Assembly (NCBI RefSeq): GCF_932526225.1
Contig: NC_064043.1
Span: 3,059,501-3,123,500, forward strand
DNA: 64,000 nucleotides
Source: Nematostella vectensis
Lineage: Eukaryota; Cnidaria; Anthozoa; Actiniaria; Edwardsiidae
Direction: 5' to 3'
Shown: one piece after another, positions 12,401 to 22,744 of the stretch
Layout of the letters: every line of letters begins with the position of its first letter
Position numbering within the stretch: position 1 is the first letter of the stretch
Notes under the pieces: model-generated
The model's database searches: none
Told to the model about the DNA's origin: nothing
Seen by the model: the letters and a program-made list of their open reading frames with translations, nothing else
Program-made: the position numbers and the translations under genes

Positions 12401-15400
12401 GTTACTGGGCTCAAGCACATTTTGTGACAGATATTACTGAGCTTAAGCGCATTATACAAAGAAGGCAACTGACCTGGACACTCTTGTCCCTTGAGTTCTC
12501 AGTTTTGTTATCAGAGATGTCGGTGGAACCACTGCTTGACCTTATCAAGAACAACAGATAATCAGTTTACACTGAAACCTCAGTATTATTAATAAGCAGT
12601 TAACACTGAAATCCTAGTACTTTTACTAGTATTAAAAAGTAGAGGAAACTTTTATTGTGCCAACATGACATACTGTGAAGACCCTTTTAGTGCCGCAAAC
12701 AAAATTTTCACTGATTCTTTTCAAAATTATTTTCCAAAGTGAAAAGAAATTTAAACATGTGGACCCCATGTGCGGCATACCTGCCAATAGGTGGATTCTG
12801 ACGTTAAATGGATAGTGAGTGATTGAGTGGAATAAACCATAACAATAAATTCACATAAGATGGCTAAAGATTATTTACACCAAATGACAAAAAGGTGTCA
12901 CAAAACAAAACTACATACCCAACTTTCTGTGCAAGGCCCTGTTCCTTGATCTGCTGTATGGAGTGTAGAAAACTCAATGACTGAAATAAAAACAATAGCA
13001 TCAAAAAGTGCAAAGCACTCTATTTCTCAGATGCAAGTAAATCCAGGTTGATGCTATACATGTAGATGACGCAGAAGAATCAAAAAGCTTTTCTATCTTC
13101 TCTTTTCCCTTGCTAGGATGTTGATGACGAAGAATGAGTGCTTGTAGCATTGAAACCTTTTGTTGATATTTTAGATATGGAACACAAGCACTTTATGAAT
13201 ACTATATAGTGGAAGCATGAAAAAAAATGTATATAGAGTGTATACATGTTTGCATTGCATAGATAAAACATGGTCTAATACATATCCTGAACTCCTGGAT
13301 TGTGCATAACAATTACCTGCCCCCAAACCATACTTGTTGAAACAAGAAGTCTGATTTAACACTTGGTCAAATTATTTAGAAGCTTTAGAACTCCCATCAT
13401 ATATATATGATGATACCCCACAACATTTGAGGAAAAAAGCACCTCTTATTTGAGTAAAAATGTTAAAATCAAACCCTGCCAGTTGCTCTTATCATACACA
13501 CCTCAGCATTGTTGGTATCTGAGTCACTCTCATTCCCTTGTGTAGTTGATGTTTGGTTGGAAGAGCTGTTAAAAATAATAGTTCCATTAACAACAGAAAT
13601 ATAATACAGCCTTTATTTAAGCTGAGATCCAACTTTTAAACACACACACAAAAAAACAATAAACTACATATCAAATACTAAACGTTTCTAAATGTCTCTG
13701 GTTGGGGTCCCCTTAGCTCTTAGTATAGAGAACTCTACATCAAAAGAATTTTGAAAAGACTTAACCAGGCTAAAAGGGGGGAATTTTACAGTTAGATATT
13801 CAGAGGATTTACTGTGCAAGGGCTCCTCATTCTCCCGGGAAACCAGTTGATTGACATCTACCAAAAATGACATTGAAGTGTTATTTTTTGTCTTGACTGT
13901 GTGTGAGACTGATAATGAATAGAAATGTTTATGTAAATACTGTGACTTGAGAGGGTAATAGGCCATAATCTAACACAGGACTTTTCTAGCATTGTTTAGA
14001 AGGTGTAACAGTACATAATAAAAGATATTTTCAATTCTGTATAATTGCGTTTAAGAGATCCTGTAAGAAACTTAAAAAAGCCTCCATTTTTTTTTAAAGT
14101 TGAAAGACAACACAAACTCAATTGCAGATCAAAGATAAAATAAACAGGATCTTAATTACTTCTGATATTTGATAAGGCAAAATATATACCATATTAATAA
14201 TAATGATAATAAGAAGCCAGACAATCCCCTTTATCACCTGATAAATGGCGCAAGAATAAAGAGGGACACCCATTACAACCTGAGATCAGCAAGTGACATA
14301 TTCAGTCACAAACCCACAAACACAGACAGTCTCGGAAATTTTGTTTCCTGTAAATATGCATGTGAATTATAATTCATAGATCCGATGCATGCATGAATAT
14401 CCAATCAGAAAGCAGCAAATAGAAGACAGCGAAGTGCAACCCAAATGTCCCACAAATTGTACAACATATCCAATAAGGGAGGATTTATCTAAAATATAGA
14501 CGTTTATAGGGGTTTTCTTGCGACTTGGAAAATAAAATACGGTCACCTAACATGACAAAAACTTGTCTTGTTGTCCAAGCTTGGTGAAAATCTTGTAGAG
14601 AAGCATAGAAATAGATAATGAGTTTGGTTGTTGAATGGAAACGTCAAGACTTAAGCTCAAAATATGAAAACTTGGAAATGATAACATAAAACAATGCTCT
14701 CTTACCTACTGTAGGTACTGTGTTTGTGTTTTCAAAGCTATTTTTGTCAAAGAAAAACAGGGCTAGCACTTTTTACACTGATCAGAAAATGCTTATTTGC
14801 TGGTCCAGATTCGCAGAAAAATATCTCAAACCAATCTAGTCTGCTCAATTGCCGACTTTTTGTTGGACCACATGGCTGTTATTGCATCATCTCTTTCCTG
14901 ATTGGCTATTCGTGTGCACATGATTGACATGTCGGATCTATGGATTTATAGTGCCGCACGGCTTCATGCTGACCGGGCCTGTAATTCAGGTTCCAGGTGG
15001 CACGATTAAACACACTATTATTATTATTATTATTATTATCATTAATTTATATTAGCACTTTTCTCTTCCGGATCCAAAGCGCTTATTAATAAATAACAGG
15101 GCCATAGTCCCCCCCTCCCAATATTTTCAAAAATTATAAGGAAAGGACCAGTAGGGGCGTGTTGGTAGCCCCTTCTCGCAGTGCCAATTTAAAGTCTCTG
15201 TGATTTCAAAAATAAATATCAACTAATTATCGTCAAGTAAATCAAACTGGAGAATACATACAAGAAACATCAAAATTCTCAATACACCAAAAGAAGATTT
15301 TCAATAAAAAAAAGATTATAATACACCTGTTTTTTTCGACAACAAAAAAAACCTAACATATATTTTTTGCAAAACAAAAACAAAACAAACCACGACTACT

Positions 15401-16283
15401 TTTCTTTACAGTAAGGCAAGTAAAACTTAACTATAGAATTGTCTTCAATGTTTTGGAGTAGCTTATAACAGTAACTTACGAGATCCCAACCAAAGCAGAC
15501 CAAACACGGTGGGACACACTCCCAAATAAAAACTTTATGCCATAATAGATGGAATAGCTTACATAAAAGGGTTCCATTCGATCTTCGATCCCATCATATG
15601 TTTCCTTTTTCGATTAAAACCCATCGGGACGGTTTAGACTTCAACTTGACATAAAAATATAACAGCTTTTGATATTCCCCATCAATACAAGGCTTTTATA
15701 TAGGCCACAATAACCGGTATTTCTACCGGTTAAAAACTGGCCGCCAAAACAGGTTAAACGAGTTCGACCTTTCCTTTCGCATCGAACGAATATAAACTGG
15801 GTAGAAAACTGCGGGCAAGGAGAACAGTCGACAATGTAAAACGAACACATGTAACAATGGCAGTCAACGCATAAAAACATAGGCTCTTGAATATCTCGAT
15901 CGCTTCACAGAAAGACCAAGCGTCACAAAGACTGCCGCCATCAACAATAAAGCACTACTTCTTCGCAAACTCTTAAACATGCGTTTTTTGGTTAAAAGAT
16001 TAGAGGCTTACCCAGGGGATGTAGGTCCTTGGTTGGAGTCCTCGGCTACGCCGTAATAATCGTAGAGGAATCCCAGTGTGGATGCCATATTACTGTCTTC
16101 CCCGTTTACGAGAAGCTGCGTTGTAAGTGGTACGTCGGTCGTTGCTTGTGCAAAATACGCTTTCCACGCTCTCTCTTCCCTCTCCGGAGTCGATGATCCT
16201 GGGTTGCTCACCGATCCAATGGGTCTGGTCGAGCTTCCAGATGACATTACAACTGTAGTCCCCTCGCTGACTTTAGCGCTCAT
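3410..16283 (-). CDS. GRHL: Grainyhead-like transcription factor (GRHL/Grh), 20 coding exons, complete
   Basis: CP2-family factor that activates epithelial barrier and junction genes in the nucleus. Minus-strand exons: 16283-16012, 13565-13502, 12980-12919, 12540-12474, 12265-12228, 11801-11660, 11101-11034, 10038-9962, 8420-8347, 7536-7425, 7205-7057, 6782-6678, 6335-6251, 6158-6034, 5637-5579, 5092-5044, 4921-4852, 4051-3963, 3848-3784, 3527-3410. They sum to 1890 nt (629 aa plus stop), close to vertebrate GRHL length, with every junction in phase. Exon 1 carries the family N-terminal segment (AWKAYFAQ, then LGFLYDYYG). Exons 8-13 hold the CP2 DNA-binding domain, about residues 238-438 (LEAPTSIVQRRGDDTLTYLNK, GQFYAIDFEGNFDPPSTEED, INCLSTDFSPQKGVK). 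Exons 18-20 (about 541-629) hold the C-terminal dimerisation domain (VTIYVKKEEEKVYNALML, KYGMPVDMIKNVYKKTKKG, ILVNLDD). The linker exons 14-17 are the least certain, because phase rather than similarity fixed their frame. Confidence 0.95.
7649..8078. mobile_element. MITE with CAGTAAAAACCC termini and TA target (pogo/mariner-like)
   Basis: Left end cagtaaaaacccgcatgtta gaacctag and right end ctaggttcttataatgggtttttactg form an inverted repeat of about 28 bp, with TA on both sides (7647-7648, 8079-8080). A CAGT start with TA duplication suits pogo/Tigger-type elements. Lies in grainyhead-like intron 9, between exons 9 and 10. No transposase. Confidence 0.7.
8081..8304. mobile_element. Second MITE abutting the first, ends CTCTTTTTTTATAAGAA
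   Basis: The left terminus cactctttttttataagaac and the right terminus (reverse complement ccctcttttttataagaatg) are inverted. It begins at the TA that closes the 7649-8078 element. The internal sequence (tccaggctta, gaggctgagatagca, agtcctgatgcgtt, aagaacatatt) matches the copy at 63685-64000. Confidence 0.65.
8935..9905. repeat. 22/25-bp minisatellite in grainyhead-like intron 8
   Basis: About 40 units of TTAGTTACTAGTATCAATAATA, with longer variants carrying an inserted cat or catgta. The embedded TACTAGTA is palindromic. The array stops 56 nt inside the intron from the exon 8 donor (9961). No stop-free coding signal of interest. Confidence 0.95.
11030..11440 (-). repeat. Tandemly duplicated copies of grainyhead-like exon 7 and its flanks
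   Basis: The functional exon (11034-11101) has a degenerate copy whose acceptor CAG is at 11229-11227. A second copy has its acceptor at 11359-11357, and a partial trace lies near 11400-11440. Spacing is 125 and 130 bp. Copy two has a 1-nt deletion inside the exon. Copy three keeps the reading frame (ACKFDSYIATLK versus AYNFGPYSAALK). Neither copy keeps a recognisable GT donor at the equivalent place. Confidence 0.75.
11943..12022. repeat. 25-bp tandem repeat, three copies
   Basis: The unit aacaaatggtatttaaatca aggat is repeated three times in grainyhead-like intron 5. Simple local amplification. Confidence 0.8.
12345..12455. repeat. Short tandem repeat, about 35-bp unit, three or four copies
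   Basis: Units contain gctctagcacattgtgtgac followed by agttactg, with substitutions. Located in grainyhead-like intron 4, adjoining the donor of exon 4 (12474). Confidence 0.6.
14367..14950. mobile_element. Inverted-repeat element in grainyhead-like intron 1
   Basis: Left terminus TTATAATTCATAGATCCGA (14367-14385) is inverted at the right terminus tcggatctatggatttata (14932-14950). Similarity continues inward to a matching CCAATCAG / CTGATTGG pair. Termini are imperfect, so this is an old non-autonomous insertion of unassigned superfamily. The region from 14950 to 15110 adds a TTA microsatellite. Confidence 0.5.
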
Positions 16284-16922
16284 TTTCTCAGAGACGGTTT
16301 CTTTTCTAGCTCGCCAAAAATTCGGTGAAGAAATTGAGATGTCAAGAAGAAATCGAGCGAAAACGCTACAAACACGTCAAACCACACCAAACACAAACTC
16401 AATGGCTAGAATTTCCAACGAAATTTCTATAAGCTCTTACTTTAGCTCCGTTGTACTCATAACAGCCACGGCAATGTCACTCTTACAAACATCTTTTTAA
16501 CCACATTTCCCTCGAAAGAACCAAATTTTATATCCAAAGAATATCCGAACGTGGTGCTAGCGAGGCCCATCCGACAATCGATCGACGAGCGATCGATAAT
16601 TCACCGTTTGACCATATAAGGAATATCTCGAAGGAAAATGTTTACAACTCCTGGCCGAACATAGCATTTTGTCTAGGCCGACAGAAGCTAGGTCTAAGAC
16701 CTTTTTTCAATCGGCCCAGCAGACAGCCCATCCCGGCCGATTCGCAAGTTCTATTGCACAGCGTTGTGGGATTATACATTCTAGAAAAATAAAAGATAGC
16801 CCTGGAAGGGGGAGGTATTCGGTAAACAGCTTACGTGAATAATTTACCACAGGCATTCCGATTCACGATAATACACCGGGTAAGGGTTTATTTGTTCTGG
16901 TCTCCTTTTTTATCGTTACGTA
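16284..16922. promoter_or_regulatory. Divergent intergenic region between grainyhead-like and DUF1295 genes
   Basis: About 640 bp separates the two divergent start codons. It is richer in CpG than the surrounding introns. No convincing TATA box was assigned. The short open frame continuing from 16078 to 16500 overlaps grainyhead exon 1 antisense and is not supported as a gene. A shared bidirectional promoter is inferred only from the head-to-head arrangement. Confidence 0.45.
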
Positions 16923-17708
16923 ATGGGCAACCACGCTTCAAGGATGCAACCTTTGTTAACGGCCGCTGGCTTCGACTTCGGTATTCAGTGGGTTCTTTGG
17001 GCTTTTGCCTCAGCCTTTCGAACCGAAAAGTTTTACGACCTCGCTGGCTCTGCGACGTACATTTTTCTGGCCTGGCAAACTCTTCTTTCCTCCGGCAAGT
17101 TCAATTTTCGACAACTTGTGCAAACTGGCTGTGTCACCGCATGGGGATTACGACTTGGCTCGTTTCTCTTCGCCAGGGTTCTTCGTGACGGCCGAGACAG
17201 TCGCTTCGATAAAGTCCGGGACAATCCCAAGGTTTTCTTCATCTACTGGTCCATCCAAGGAGTATGGGTATTTATAACCCTGCTACCAACCCTACTTCTC
17301 AATACCAAACGGGAAGATCCGGAATTGGGATGGAAGGATTACCTAGGCTGGGGACTGTGGAGCGCGGGCTTCCTGTTAGAGGCTCTGGCAGATCATCAGA
17401 AAAGTGTGTTCAAGGCTAATCCATCAAGTAAGGGTAAATGGATCTCCACTGGTGTCTGGAGCCTTTGCCGTCACCCTAATTACCTCGGGGAGATAGTGTT
17501 GTGGACAGGATTGTTCATGTCTGCTAGCAGTGTAATGAAAGGTGTGGAGTATGGAAGCGTCATATCCCCTATCTTTGTCACTTTCCTACTTACCAAGGTG
17601 AGCGGCATACCAATCCAAGATCGCCAGGCACTCAAGCGTTGGGGAGATGTGGCAGCATACCAAGAGTATCGCAGGAAGACAGCCATGCTAATTCCATACA
17701 TATGGTGA
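16923..17708 (+). CDS. DUF1295 / steroid-5-alpha-reductase-like multi-pass membrane protein, single exon
   Basis: A 261-aa protein of the DUF1295 family, related to the C-terminal domain of 3-oxo-5-alpha-steroid 4-dehydrogenases and isoprenylcysteine methyltransferase-like membrane enzymes. About six hydrophobic helices are visible. The family signature WGLRLGSFLFARVLRDGRD begins near residue 74, followed by FDK at 95-97. The conserved loop near the C-terminus contains RHPNYLGE (183-190), the usual cofactor-side motif of this fold. The sequence GVWVFITLLPTLLLN (113-127) is also typical. It is intact, intronless and starts at the first in-frame ATG, with a second Met at residue 8. Exact substrate is unknown. 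An NADPH-dependent reductase role is family inference only. It differs from its intron-rich neighbours in lacking introns. Confidence 0.9.
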   Translation: MGNHASRMQPLLTAAGFDFGIQWVLWAFASAFRTEKFYDLAGSATYIFLAWQTLLSSGKFNFRQLVQTGCVTAWGLRLGSFLFARVLRDGRDSRFDKVRDNPKVFFIYWSIQGVWVFITLLPTLLLNTKREDPELGWKDYLGWGLWSAGFLLEALADHQKSVFKANPSSKGKWISTGVWSLCRHPNYLGEIVLWTGLFMSASSVMKGVEYGSVISPIFVTFLLTKVSGIPIQDRQALKRWGDVAAYQEYRRKTAMLIPYIW

Positions 17709-18101
17709 AGGAAGATTAAGTGTTCTATTCATTGTCAGAATTCCAGACAAGTAGAACAATAGTTAGTGTACAATGTAGTCCTAATGACTGCTACATAAGA
17801 AGACACCCATACAGACCCATACCTCACACACACAAAAAAGAAAAAAAATCCTGTATCTACCCAGTTTCCTACATAAATGATACCAAGTGTTCTGTCCATT
17901 GTAGAAATTACAATTAAAACTATGTAGTTTTCATGCACATTGTTATCAGATTAGATATCCATCCTTTGCTAAATTCCCATTTTGTTGGATTTCCATTGAT
18001 GAATATTAAAGCTTTTTAAGTGCCACAACACTTATTCCTTGTAAGATAGGGTTTTGTCAGCAATCTCATATTTATCTTTGTTTTTGTGATGAATGATCCT
18101 A

Positions 18102-18107
18102 AATAAA
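18102..18107 (+). promoter_or_regulatory. AATAAA polyadenylation signal for the DUF1295 gene
   Basis: Canonical hexamer 394 nt past the stop codon at 17708, the first convincing one on the plus strand. The rest of 17709-19111 holds simple AT-rich sequence and one possible MITE. Confidence 0.5.
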
Positions 18108-18515
18108 TGCAACTGCAACTACAATGCAGTTCTACTTCAACTCCTATGCTCCCTTCAACTCCTATCTTTTAACAAAGCCCATTGCAAGTTATGGGGTTAA
18201 GGACATGCATCCCCAAGAAGATTTAGAATCCAACCAAATCCAATGATTACACATTCTCTCTAAAAGCTCGATCAACAAACTACTAACATGCTAGGCAGAC
18301 CTGAATGTCAGGGGATTGATGGCACGAATCCAAGGCAAACACAGTGTGCACATGCTCAGGTATTGGGGCATGCACCCTCAGTATAATTATTTGAAATAAT
18401 TCAAGTTCATGCATCCTCAGAAGTTTTCTCAACAAATTGCACTTATTGGGGATTTCTGGGAGCATTTCTGGACTTGAGTTATCATGCCATGGTTTTCGAA
18501 AGTTTCCATTTTCGT

Positions 18516-18682
18516 CCATCCCCACAGCACCGAAGGGGTATTATCTTTAAATTGTTCCACTCTAGCGATCGTTTTCAAATCGTTTTGATGTTAATCATCG
18601 TTTTCTCGTTTCTGTGTGGACGATACCCGTATCCGTAACAGAAAGGTTGCGTTTTTAAACAAAAACGGATATGTGGGGATGG
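18516..18682. mobile_element. Possible MITE with CCATCCCCACA termini
   Basis: A perfect 11-bp inverted repeat (18516-18526 and 18672-18682) encloses about 145 non-coding bases with reiterated ATCGTTTTC. The short termini and lack of a clear target duplication make this tentative. Confidence 0.35.
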
Positions 18683-18945
18683 GGTCTTAGTCTTACAGTA
18701 TATAAGAATTAAACGATGCAAAGCAGAACTGTGAAATAATCTAAATACAGTATATAGAAGTTCATCACGCTTGGTACAGAAGAAGCATGTGGGTCAAACA
18801 GAATTGAATTTATTATGAAATACCAACTTAGATGGTATATTTGTGGCAGCCTCCTTGGATTCAAGCTATCAAGATGCCTGAACCAAGTGTGGATTTAAAA
18901 ATTTTTTGGCTGAAGATGTGATACACAACACAATATTAAAATTTG

Positions 18946-18951
18946 TTTATT
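18946..18951 (-). promoter_or_regulatory. Candidate AATAAA polyadenylation signal for NDUFA2
   Basis: TTTATT on the plus strand, read as AATAAA on the minus strand, 161 nt past the NDUFA2 stop. Confidence 0.45.
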
Positions 18952-19111
18952 TTTAACAAAGGAAAACAATACATTTACTCAATTTTCTGGGCACATCCTG
19001 TTTGTAAGACCTCATACAAACAATAAAATTTGCATAATACTTTTCAGAAGAACTTTTGAAAAGTTTTAGACTTGAGTTAAGTGCAATGGATCTACACTAT
19101 CTGCAGGAGCT

Positions 19112-22100
19112 TCAGTGAGATGCACCAGATGTTACTAATTTCTCCATGGCTTTCATCACTTCCTCGCTCTTCATGTCTTGCAATGAAACACTGCTCTCCT
19201 TGCCATAATCTGATAAGATATTCAAAATATGATACCCTTAAGAGACAGACTTAGGTTTTGAGACTGAGTTTTGAAGAATACCAACCCTCCCAATTTAGCT
19301 GTCTCCAGACTCTAGTCCTTCACAACAGTCTACTGGCTTAAACATCATCTCTCTCATTCAAGACATTCTAGATCAAGCTGAATTTGGCAAATTTCTAAGG
19401 TTGGTTTCTAGACCGCAACACTGTTTCTGTCAATCAAATCTCTTGAAGCTAAAGTATTATATTTGTCAGTTAGATATGGCTCATTAAATACCCCGAGGGG
19501 GGGGGATATTGAGGGGGGTGCTCTGAAAATTTTTAACCACCATAAGGGGGCTGGGCCCCAAAAATGGTAATCTAGTTTTTAGCAAAAATACAGATTGTCT
19601 TTATAAACCATGATATAGATACTTCCAGCTTTCAGTGTACACCTATTTTAATTAATGTTGTCTTTGCAAATGCCAAATGGCAGTTCTACGACCTAAAGGT
19701 GCTTATGGGTATTGATTATCTGTAAAAGTAAAGGTAGTAAATAAACTCAAGCGATGTCAGAAACGTAAATAAATTACATTCAATGGAGAGTTGTATATTT
19801 TATCTATATGTTTCTGAATTCGGTCATCATCGGTTTTCATTTCGGTCTTAGAACAGGCATTTGTCAATCACCATTTGCCATTTACACTGCCGTTTTTTGA
19901 AATTGGTGTATAAGAGTTGGATTTACCGATACTGTTTATAATCAGTTAACAGGAAATAAACTTCAGTGGTGAAGCATGCAAATCCACAAAAGGATATACA
20001 TAAAATGTTTTATTCAATTTTTAATATATACAAATGTATATATTAACTCCTTCATGATGTATGTATAACTCCTTCACAGGCATCCTTAGGGGCGGACCAT
20101 GTGACTTTTTTTTGGGGGGGGGGGAGGGGGGATGATTTGGAAAAAAAAAGTTCCTGCAAGCAACTGATTAAGAAAAAAACAACCCTGCACCATTTATACA
20201 CGATTTTACATGCAAATGAAGATTATGAAATCATGAAGGCCGAAATCGAAAGTTGTCAAGAAAAGATCTCAGGTTCTGAAATGATGAATTGACTGGATCA
20301 TCAACTCAAACAAAGAGGGCAATTTCGCAGCAATAATTTTCCAGATTTAAAGACTTTTGTTTATTGAGGTCGTAAAGGGAGGGGGGGGGGGGGCACTGAA
20401 AATTTTGGGGTCTGAAAAGAGGGGAACAAAAAAAATGTTTACAATGAAAGGGGGGCTTTGAAATTTTGAGGTGTCTTGAGTGTAAAACTTAACTCCCATA
20501 CCATATCACTGTGTGATATTTATCAGGAAAAAAAATGTAATGCTGTCAAGAATTCAAGCTTGATTAAAGGCAGCCAGTGACATTATTTGTTGGTGGGAGG
20601 GGGGGATTGGCTGACAGTATTATGCAAAAGGCAACTACATTGGATGCACAGCATACATATTTTGATAGTGAGGGCTTAAAGTGAAAATGTATCACAAGCA
20701 AAGGGGCATAAAATCCCCCATCTTCACGGAAGAGGGTCTAACATCACTACACTTCTTAACTCACCAAATCTTGCATACATCTTAGGCTGGATACCACTGC
20801 ACTCTCTTATCAATATTGGAAACTTTGGATTTGCTTTTTTGATATCAACATAGTTCTTCTCGATAAATGACCTGAAATAAGATTTAGAATAAATTACTTC
20901 CTGCTGAAATTATGCCAACTAGAAAATTATAAATATGCTTTAAATATCACCACCATGTTACTGTAGGGTAAAGCCTTTCGCCTTAAGGTACTAGCAACGG
21001 CTGTTTTAGGGTATTTTGGGCTTGATATAAAATTAAACTGCCACAGAATGGATCAAAACTGACTATAGATATAGAAAAAATAGTTACTAAAGATCAGTTT
21101 GAAAAAGGGTGGTTGATGAGATTGACAGCTGAAGGTGTTAATTTCATTAAATAGTGTGTGTCCTTTTTTCACTAAATTTGCGTTTTTTACCTTCGCTTTT
21201 GATAATAATAAGATTTTTTTTAGCAATATTCGATCACAATGATAAAACGAAGAATCTAGCGGGAGTTTTTTAAACAATCTTTTTGCTGGAAAAATAGAGC
21301 AATTACAAAAAATTCAAAATATCAGAAAACATCATGCGTTTGTATTATGGAATTTTGGAAAAACTCCAAAAAATTATTCATCGCTCAACGGAACAGGGCT
21401 TCAAAATTCTTTACTTGTTTACCTCAATACCCCTAGCAGTAACTGCAATATTTGGCTAAAATTACTTTATTTATCATGTAGATATACACCAAAGAATATA
21501 GTTTGAATCCCCATAATTTAATTATTTTGCAGAATAAGCATGCATTTTGCACAAAATTCAACTAAAAATCCAGCAAAACTATGTGCTAGCATCACCTCCA
21601 GTATATTTTCTTTGAAATACCGCTGGCTTTTGCTCTAAAAGTTGCTCCTAGCCCTCCCCAGAAGGGAAATTCTGTGACTTTTTGCACTTCAATACTATGT
21701 AAACTTACGATGTTGTACAAGCATGACCTTATCTAAGTGTTGACAGATGTGCAAAGCTACTAATGACTCACATCCACAAAAACAGCGAGTTTTGACTCCC
21801 TTTTAGCAAGATAACTTTTTGATGTAAAGAAAAAAAAATTGCATATCGAAATCGAAATCGATAATAATCGATACTCACAGACAGGAGTACTTAATCATAT
21901 TGATTATTATCGATTAATATCGGGTTTTATCGATTTCTTATATTTAAAACTGACTGCTGGAAAATTGAATCTGTAATCAACCATTAGCATCTGGACCTGT
22001 GTTCATCTGTAAATGTTATTTCATCTCAAGTACTTTCAATATGAGTAATGATACAACATTTGAAGTTGTCATGAAGGGATTCCACGACATTCCAGTTTCA

Positions 22101-22744
22101 GAATTTCACAATTAGGTCCAGCAGGCAAAAGCACGAAGTATGAACAGGGCGTTAGACATCGTATTATACATACTTCGTCTTTATACATCGTAGGGTTGCT
22201 TTCCAATCAGCTAATATAACGGCTGAGTAGTGTTCAGAAATATCTTTTCGAGAATTATATGGAATGTTTTTGTTAATATTATATATCGTGAATGTGGTTT
22301 GCAAATGGTAAAGTTGAGCCCTTTTGAAGCGATATAAAGACTCACTTTGTTTATCTTATCTTGTCTATCTGATTTTATTTGAAGAAAAAAAGTCAAGCAA
22401 TTCAGTCAATCGATAATTTCAATATTTTTCGAAATCGATAATAATCGATAATCACACAGTTTCATGTTATCCATTTCTATTGATTTCCGATATTAATCAA
22501 TTGATTGATATTGACTTTTATCGATTACTATTGATTATAGGAATTATCGATTGGTAGGGCCGGGTGAAATGCGTTTTGTATGGCACAAAATAGACAACAA
22601 TCAAATTCTAAGCACCATAACCGTACTTCGTCAAATAGATAAGCTTACATACCTAACTCCTTGGCTACTTGGTGATTTCTGACACAAATGAATGCGAATT
22701 TCCTTTGCAAACTTGCCCAACTGAGATCGCCAAGCAGCCGCCAT
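19112..22744 (-). CDS. NDUFA2: NADH dehydrogenase [ubiquinone] 1 alpha subcomplex subunit 2, complete, 3 exons
   Basis: Accessory subunit (B8) of mitochondrial respiratory complex I with a thioredoxin-like fold. Exons on the minus strand: 22744-22653, 20871-20765 and 19209-19112. All have GT-AG borders, and 297 nt give 98 aa plus stop against 99 aa in human. Recognisable family stretches are [18 protein letters not shown] in exon 1, [20 protein letters not shown] and [15 protein letters not shown] in exon 2, and [11 protein letters not shown] in exon 3. The two cysteines of the family (C21 in HLCQ, C55 in RECS) are present. Introns are long relative to the coding sequence: 1.8 kb and 1.6 kb, mostly AT-rich. 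The two other reading frames open over exon 1 are shadows. The start ATG lies in a CpG-containing context with the AAGATGGCGGC pattern typical of housekeeping genes. Confidence 0.96.
21854..22565. repeat. Paired ATCGAT-rich blocks in NDUFA2 intron 1
   Basis: The 20-mer gaaatcgataataatcgata occurs at 21854-21873 and again at 22431-22450, each followed by TCACA-like sequence and a run of TATTATCGAT / ATCGATAAT palindromes. The two blocks are direct repeats of each other and are self-complementary inside. They could be termini of an old element; no coding sequence lies between. Confidence 0.55.

Noticed and set aside
16008-16500. Plus-strand 140-aa frame over grainyhead exon 1
   Set aside because: Antisense to a well-supported conserved exon and without recognisable domain.
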